From the IMG/VR virus record IMGVR_UViG_3300031963_012915, positions 1 to 64,000 of that record: 64,000 nucleotides of DNA; one strand, written 5' to 3'. Below, in pieces: positions 60,216 to 64,000 of the stretch (the stretch's first letter is position 1; each line of letters starts with the position of its first letter). The notes beneath the pieces are model-generated. The model was not told the origin of the DNA, made no database searches, and saw only the letters and a list, made by a program, of their open reading frames with translations. A program made the position numbers and the translations under genes. The DNA is from a virus.

Positions 60216-60243
60216 AAAACCCTCACTACGGTGGGGGTTTTTT
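60216..60243 (+). terminator. Rho-independent terminator after the receptor gene
   Basis: AAACCCTCAC/GTGGGGGTTT stem with TACG loop (one G-U) and a T-run, 20 bp after the stop codon. Confidence 0.88.
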
Positions 60244-60244
60244 A

Positions 60245-60276
60245 TTTGACAATGTCATGTTGTTTAACTATTCTTT
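60245..60276 (+). promoter_or_regulatory. Promoter of the DoxX-like gene
   Basis: TTTGACA (60245-60251), 17 bp, TATTCT (60269-60274); equally TTTG, 20 bp, TATTCTTT. The -35 box is part of a TGACAATGTCA palindrome (60247-60257), a possible operator. Predicted leader about 12 nt. Confidence 0.6.
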
Positions 60277-60294
60277 AATTTCAAAATAAATTAT

Positions 60295-60633
60295 ATGACA
60301 ATTTTAGCAATTCTCGGATGGGTTTTAACTGCAGTTGTAGCCGTTATGTTAGGTAAAGGTGCTGTAGAAAAAATCATCGGAACTCAAGAAATGGTCGGAA
60401 ACTTCGCATTTATGAAGTTAGAAAAGTATAGAGTACTAACAGGAGTTGGAGAACTTTTGGGTGTTATCTTACTTTGTATTCCAGTAACGTCCCTTTACGG
60501 AATGGTATTGGTTACTTCATTTATGAGTGCTGCGGTTGTTTTACATCTCGCACTTATGGGGGGAGCAAAAACTTACATGCCAATTTTGGTTGGTGTGTTA
60601 TCACTACTCTCCTACGTTCTCAGATCACTTTAA
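60295..60633 (+). CDS. DoxX-like inner-membrane protein
   Basis: 112 residues with four hydrophobic segments (about 3-20, 47-66, 68-88, 93-110). The pattern ILGWVLTAVVAVMLGKGAVEKIIGT, then LTGVGELLGVILLCIP, is that of DoxX_2-type small membrane proteins. Function of the family is poorly known; links to redox balance have been made in bacteria. Own promoter and terminator, between the receptor and MORN genes. Confidence 0.75.
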   Translation: MTILAILGWVLTAVVAVMLGKGAVEKIIGTQEMVGNFAFMKLEKYRVLTGVGELLGVILLCIPVTSLYGMVLVTSFMSAAVVLHLALMGGAKTYMPILVGVLSLLSYVLRSL

Positions 60634-60640
60634 TTTAATT

Positions 60641-60667
60641 AACCCCGTCTTCGGATGGGGTTTTTTA
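60641..60667 (+). terminator. Rho-independent terminator after the DoxX-like gene
   Basis: AACCCCGTC/GATGGGGTT stem with a TTCG tetraloop followed by a T-run. Confidence 0.88.
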
Positions 60668-60681
60668 TTTTGGGTAAGTGG

Positions 60682-60689
60682 TATTTATA
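60682..60689 (+). promoter_or_regulatory. Late-promoter-like motif TATTTATA
   Basis: Exact octamer 3 bp before the ATG at 60693. Confidence 0.6.
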
Positions 60690-60692
60690 GGA

Positions 60693-62270
60693 ATGGAATT
60701 ACGCAGTTTAATTTGGAAACTTCTTAAAGAACAGTTAGATCAGAACACCGTCAATTTGAAAAACAAATATGTTGGTGAAGACAAACCTGTTTCTGAGGAC
60801 GACTTCAATAAAATTGTGGAGGTTACGGGTAATAAATTTTACCTATTAAGTTGGTTGACAAAGAAAGTGGGTACGGGAATGATTAAGCCCGAGGATATCT
60901 ACAAATACAAAGAATACTTTGAGCTTTTCGAAAAAAACAAAAACAAATTCCAACACAAAGATATTCACCTGTATAAGACTTCAGAGGACGTAAAAAATTT
61001 TCTTAAAGATGCAATTTCGGTGAGAGAATCTGATATCGTTTACGATGAAATTCAAGGACTGGACAACTACGTCACACAAAACGAAATAGAAAAATTAGAA
61101 TCTACAGGAGGTATGAAATACCTTGGTATGTATCAAGATAAAAAATACAAATATCAGGTTTTTCAAGTGTTCGGTTACGACCAAGACACATGGAAAATTT
61201 ACAGAGATATATTAGGTAGGTGTAAAGGTAGAAATAGAGGTGCTAAGATTGACATATGTACTATTGGTAATTACAAATATTTCAAAAGTTACCTTACAGA
61301 TCCTAAAGGTTCGAATTACTTTTTACTCTTCAACTTGGATGACCCCAAATCTCCATACCAATTACATTTCGAGTCCGATCAATTCATGGATAAGAATGAT
61401 AATGAAGCGAGTTTAGATCAATATAAATTCTATGAATTTGTAGGTGAAAGAGTCCCACAATATAGTATGACACAAGACCCATTTCCTGGTAATATGGAAA
61501 TTCCTGTTAAGGATAAGGGTTATTTAGATAGTAGAAGAAGGAAGAATGGTCTTTGGAAACAATATGATCGAGGCAAACTTATTGGAGTATCTACATATGA
61601 AAAAGGTAAACTGAAAGGGCCTTTTGTGGTGTACGATTCCAAAGGTGGAATTTCAGTCAAAGGTAATCACTCATTAGTAGGTCTCGAAACCTTGGAGGGG
61701 CCATTTGAAAGATATCATGATGGAAAACTTGAAATTAAAGGAATTTATGGCCCTGACGGTTATAAAGATGGAGTTTGGTTTGAAAAAAGTTACTACTCGA
61801 GAGGTCATAGATTAGTAGACTATTCCGAAAAGAACCTTAAAATATCAGGATTTACTGAACAAGGAAAATTGAGATTTATAAGTAGTGGTTCGAGAGGCTC
61901 TCGTTACCAAAACGCAACTGTAAATGGTAAGATCACCATTTTCTATCCATCAGGGAAGGTTTTTGCTGTGGGCAGATACGGTAAAAATGATAATAGACTC
62001 GGAGATTGGGTGTATTATTACCCTGATGGAAGTTTAAGGGCTAAAGGAAAATTCAATCGTTACGGAACTCGTGATGGAGAGTGGATTGATGTTGTGAAAA
62101 CAAAAGATAACACCAAATTAATTTTACAGGGATCTTTTCCCGATGTAGCAAGAAATAAAATCAAGGTTTCCGATAGTTCAGGAAAATTTATAAAAAACGC
62201 CAAGATCGAAGATTTCGAACCTGAGGAATATTGGCATCACGTAGCTTTCAATTTGTACTCTTTTAGGTAA
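60693..62270 (+). CDS. MORN/YwqK-like repeat protein with targeting-type N-terminus
   Basis: 525 residues from the ATG at 60693 (a GTG at 60678 lies before the late motif and is rejected). N-terminus MELRSLIWKLLKEQLD: amphipathic helix with an LKE|Q site. Residues 30-230 form an unknown domain (LSWLTKKVGTGMIKPEDIY) that resembles the first part of the gene at 62782. The C-terminal half has antitoxin YwqK/MORN-type repeats (RKNGLWKQYDRGKLIG, RLGDWVYYYPDGSLRAKGKF). MORN repeats are beta-hairpin solenoids for protein or membrane contact. Likely a capsid-borne or late effector. Confidence 0.65.
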   Translation: MELRSLIWKLLKEQLDQNTVNLKNKYVGEDKPVSEDDFNKIVEVTGNKFYLLSWLTKKVGTGMIKPEDIYKYKEYFELFEKNKNKFQHKDIHLYKTSEDVKNFLKDAISVRESDIVYDEIQGLDNYVTQNEIEKLESTGGMKYLGMYQDKKYKYQVFQVFGYDQDTWKIYRDILGRCKGRNRGAKIDICTIGNYKYFKSYLTDPKGSNYFLLFNLDDPKSPYQLHFESDQFMDKNDNEASLDQYKFYEFVGERVPQYSMTQDPFPGNMEIPVKDKGYLDSRRRKNGLWKQYDRGKLIGVSTYEKGKLKGPFVVYDSKGGISVKGNHSLVGLETLEGPFERYHDGKLEIKGIYGPDGYKDGVWFEKSYYSRGHRLVDYSEKNLKISGFTEQGKLRFISSGSRGSRYQNATVNGKITIFYPSGKVFAVGRYGKNDNRLGDWVYYYPDGSLRAKGKFNRYGTRDGEWIDVVKTKDNTKLILQGSFPDVARNKIKVSDSSGKFIKNAKIEDFEPEEYWHHVAFNLYSFR

Positions 62271-62277
62271 TTTTTTT

Positions 62278-62308
62278 TTGTCACAACTTTTTTTTATATT
62301 TGTGACAA
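62278..62308 (+). promoter_or_regulatory. 9-bp inverted repeat and -7 box overlapping a start codon
   Basis: TTGTCACAA (62278-62286) and TTGTGACAA (62300-62308) are perfect inverted arms 13 bp apart; the second arm ends on the A of the ATG and includes the end of a TATATTTG -7 box (62295-62302). A good -33 box is missing. A transcript would begin at or next to the start codon. Confidence 0.5.
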
Positions 62309-62658
62309 TGAACAAGATTTACTCGATTATTTTTATTTTAACAGTCTACCTGTTTTCACAGGCTTTCACATTTTATCAATTACAAGGTCACCTTTGGAAT
62401 AAATGGATCAAAGAACACCCCTTCCTAATGACTTTGATGGGTGTCCCTGTTGGTTATTTTGTAATTTTGGCAAGTAGGGAAATGGTTAGTCTCTACGATG
62501 GTCAGACTTGGCCAAACCGTATTATTGGATTCAGTATTGGTGTTATTGTATTTAGCATAATGGCTTGGTTTATACTCAAAGAACCCATGACAACTAAAAC
62601 AATAATTTGTTTATCATTAAGTTTTATTATACTTTTGATCCAACTATTTTGGAAATAA
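62308..62658 (+). CDS. Small membrane protein, four transmembrane segments
   Basis: 116 residues from the ATG at 62308. Hydrophobic segments near 3-20, 38-55, 72-92 and 98-115; loops contain QLQGHLWNKWIKEHP and GQTWPNRIIGFSIG, which look conserved rather than random. Not assigned to a named family. Behind an inverted repeat and a host-type -7 box, suggesting regulated early expression; 5 bp before tRNA-Arg. Confidence 0.65.
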   Translation: MNKIYSIIFILTVYLFSQAFTFYQLQGHLWNKWIKEHPFLMTLMGVPVGYFVILASREMVSLYDGQTWPNRIIGFSIGVIVFSIMAWFILKEPMTTKTIICLSLSFIILLIQLFWK

Positions 62659-62663
62659 AACAT

Positions 62664-62735
62664 GGTCCTGTAGTTAAATGGATATAACTACTGCCTTCTA
62701 AGCAGTAATTCCAAGTTCGATTCTTGGCGGGACTA
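62664..62735 (+). tRNA. tRNA-Arg (anticodon TCT)
   Basis: 72 nt: acceptor GGTCCTG (62664-62670) with CGGGACT (62728-62734, two G-U), anticodon stem ACTGC/GCAGT with loop CTTCTAA and anticodon TCT, T arm CCAAG/CTTGG with loop TTCGATT. No CCA encoded. Reads AGA, the commonest Arg codon in the phage genes here. Confidence 0.92.
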
Positions 62736-62738
62736 CAA

Positions 62739-62766
62739 AAAAGGGGAGACATAGATCTCCCCTTTT
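62739..62766 (+). terminator. Rho-independent terminator after tRNA-Arg
   Basis: Perfect 11-bp stem AAAAGGGGAGA/TCTCCCCTTTT with a 6-base loop. Confidence 0.9.
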
Positions 62767-62769
62767 GTA

Positions 62770-62777
62770 TATTTATA
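62770..62777 (+). promoter_or_regulatory. Late-promoter-like motif TATTTATA
   Basis: Exact octamer 4 bp before the ATG at 62782 and 3 bp after the terminator. Confidence 0.6.
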
Positions 62778-62781
62778 CCAT

Positions 62782-64000
62782 ATGAAGTTCATATCAATTT
62801 TATTAGGGGAAGGACGTAAAGAAGATTTAAAGAAAAAATATACCAACAAGTTTGATGAAAAAACTTTAGATTGGTTTCTGAATATTGCTGATTTACAAGA
62901 TTTCAATCACAAATACACGGATTTTGTTCTGAAAGGAGTTCATCCTGATCATATTGAAGGTGACGCTGAAATTGGGATTAATTTGATTAAAAGTTTTGAT
63001 AAGTATCAATCCCAACTTGATAAAAAAGACATCAATCAATATGAAAGTTTTGAAGAATTAGATTCAGCTTTATTCCCTATCAAACAAAAACAAAAAGAAA
63101 AAGAACTAGAAAAACAAATTGATAAGATTTATGAGGACGATAAATTCGTTGTTATAATACCGAAAAATGAAGAATCTTCATGTAAATACGGATCAGGAAC
63201 AAAGTGGTGCACAACTTCAAAAGGTGCGGGACATTTTGGTAGATATACATCAGGAGGTCAACTTTTATTTTACATCATCGACAAGAAAAGTTCAAAGCCA
63301 GGTAACTACACAAAAGTTGCAGTACACTTTGATAACTCAGGTAAAGAATCTTGGTGGGACACAGCAGACAACAAAATGTCGGATAGGGAAGTTGAGGTAT
63401 TCAAATACGCATTCTCGGATATTACAGATGCAATCTACGAACACAAAAAGAAATCCACGGAATCTCAGAAGAACGAATTGTTATTTCAAGTATTCAACGA
63501 TTACCAACGTTTAGATCAAACAAAAAACTATTTGATGCCCGGTACAAAGTTAGGAATCGGGATCGATGCATTTGAAAACGTACAGGGTATGCCAAATCAC
63601 GCTGTGGGTGAGTTAACAATATATCTATCAAAATTAAATGAGAGTAAGGTATTAGATTCTTACCAAATCATGATCTCATATGGTGATGTGGAATTCAATC
63701 ATAGGTTCCAAAGGAATGTATTCAAAATTGATCTTGGTTTTCAAGGTAATGATCCTTCGGAAGATAGTGATTACATAGATTTAGGTTTAGAAAATTTCGA
63801 ACTGAAATCACCTATGGTTTTGGATACTGTTGAAAACACTACAGATACAATGAGGAGGTGGATACTTTCTAGTGTTATGAATAAAGTGGAGAATAACCGT
63901 GAGTTACAGAAAAAAGTAATTGGCGATCAAGCCGTTTTTACTCCAACATATGGATATACATTCGGAAAAAACAAAGGGATGATTTCAAAACTTGTTAAAT
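62782..64000 (+). CDS. GTKWCT-motif phage protein (3' end outside window)
   Basis: The first 406 codons are open to the window edge. N-terminus MKFISILLGEGRKEDL has an LGE|G site. Residues 20-90 are helical, 115-200 form the conserved core: VVIIPKNEESSCKYGSGTKWCTT followed by a YTSGGQLLFYIIDKK strand. This YGxGTKWCT family is recurrent in large phages of unknown function. The N-terminal part resembles that of the MORN protein upstream. Not recognised as an enzyme; Trp-Cys could be an active or metal site. Confidence 0.65.
   Translation, partial: MKFISILLGEGRKEDLKKKYTNKFDEKTLDWFLNIADLQDFNHKYTDFVLKGVHPDHIEGDAEIGINLIKSFDKYQSQLDKKDINQYESFEELDSALFPIKQKQKEKELEKQIDKIYEDDKFVVIIPKNEESSCKYGSGTKWCTTSKGAGHFGRYTSGGQLLFYIIDKKSSKPGNYTKVAVHFDNSGKESWWDTADNKMSDREVEVFKYAFSDITDAIYEHKKKSTESQKNELLFQVFNDYQRLDQTKNYLMPGTKLGIGIDAFENVQGMPNHAVGELTIYLSKLNESKVLDSYQIMISYGDVEFNHRFQRNVFKIDLGFQGNDPSEDSDYIDLGLENFELKSPMVLDTVENTTDTMRRWILSSVMNKVENNRELQKKVIGDQAVFTPTYGYTFGKNKGMISKLVK

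Noticed and set aside
60678-60692. GTG start for the MORN-repeat protein
   Set aside because: The late motif at 60682-60689 would fall inside the coding region; the ATG at 60693 follows it directly.
54714-62770. Integrated prophage boundary or attachment site next to the tRNA genes
   Set aside because: No integrase and no duplicated tRNA 3' end were seen, and phage-type genes continue on both sides.
63167-63514. A separate 115-residue gene near the right edge
   Set aside because: It is an out-of-frame reading within the longer gene starting at 62782, which has a late motif and remains open to the edge.

Overview
The window is a 64-kb internal piece of a large tailed-phage (T4-like myovirus) genome that almost certainly infects a member of the Bacteroidota. 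The T4-type core is clear: large terminase (gp17-like), portal (gp20), prohead protease (gp21), acidic scaffold (gp22), major capsid protein (gp23), a gp55-like late sigma factor and PhoH. Evidence for the host is independent of the core genes: start codons without Shine-Dalgarno sequences, promoters of the Bacteroidota type (TTTG, 19-20 bp, TAnnTTTG), signal peptides ending in FSQ/FGQ, a full-length TonB-dependent outer-membrane receptor and a Bacteroidota-like bS21 ribosomal protein.

Layout. 1-5.7 kb (minus): adhesion/tail module with a Thr-Pro-rich, lectin-tipped fibre, a trypsin-like protease and a large Cys-rich structural protein. 5.8-24 kb (plus): small unknown genes, then a long, nearly gapless operon that mixes a glycan-assembly set (two GT11/GT10 fucosyltransferase-like enzymes, GT2 and GT4 transferases, a UDP-sugar dehydrogenase, a GDP-mannose 3,5-epimerase-like enzyme, FkbM methyltransferases) with a DnaQ-like exonuclease, dUTPase, PhoH and the late sigma factor. 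24-30.5 kb (plus): baseplate/tail-type structural genes. 30.5-51.1 kb (mostly minus): head assembly and packaging block, a second Thr-Pro-rich protein and a four-part nucleotidyltransferase/peptidoglycan-hydrolase fusion; a bS21 gene and a small secreted-protein gene sit in it on the opposite strand. 51.2-64 kb: an accessory region with Hsp20 and a Clp unfoldase (divergent), an M20 peptidase, tmRNA, tRNA-Glu, the TonB-dependent receptor, a DoxX-like membrane protein, a MORN-repeat protein, another membrane protein, tRNA-Arg and a GTKWCT-motif protein that runs off the right edge.

How it may work together. An octamer, TATTTATA, is found in the coding orientation just upstream of nearly every late transcription unit on both strands and is the best candidate for the promoter read by the gp55-like sigma factor. 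By contrast the host-like genes (secreted protein, peptidase, tmRNA, receptor, DoxX) carry host-type promoters with very short leaders, suggesting use by unmodified host polymerase. Several proteins carry a short amphipathic helix ending in (L/I)xE, the cleavage signature of T4-type prohead proteases, so they may be packaged in the capsid. The sugar enzymes could build a glycan for the host surface or for the Thr-rich virion stalks.

Limits: functions come from reading motifs by eye; no database search, structure prediction or codon statistics could be run. Neither end of the genome is in the window, and no replication polymerase, integrase, CRISPR array or transposon was seen.
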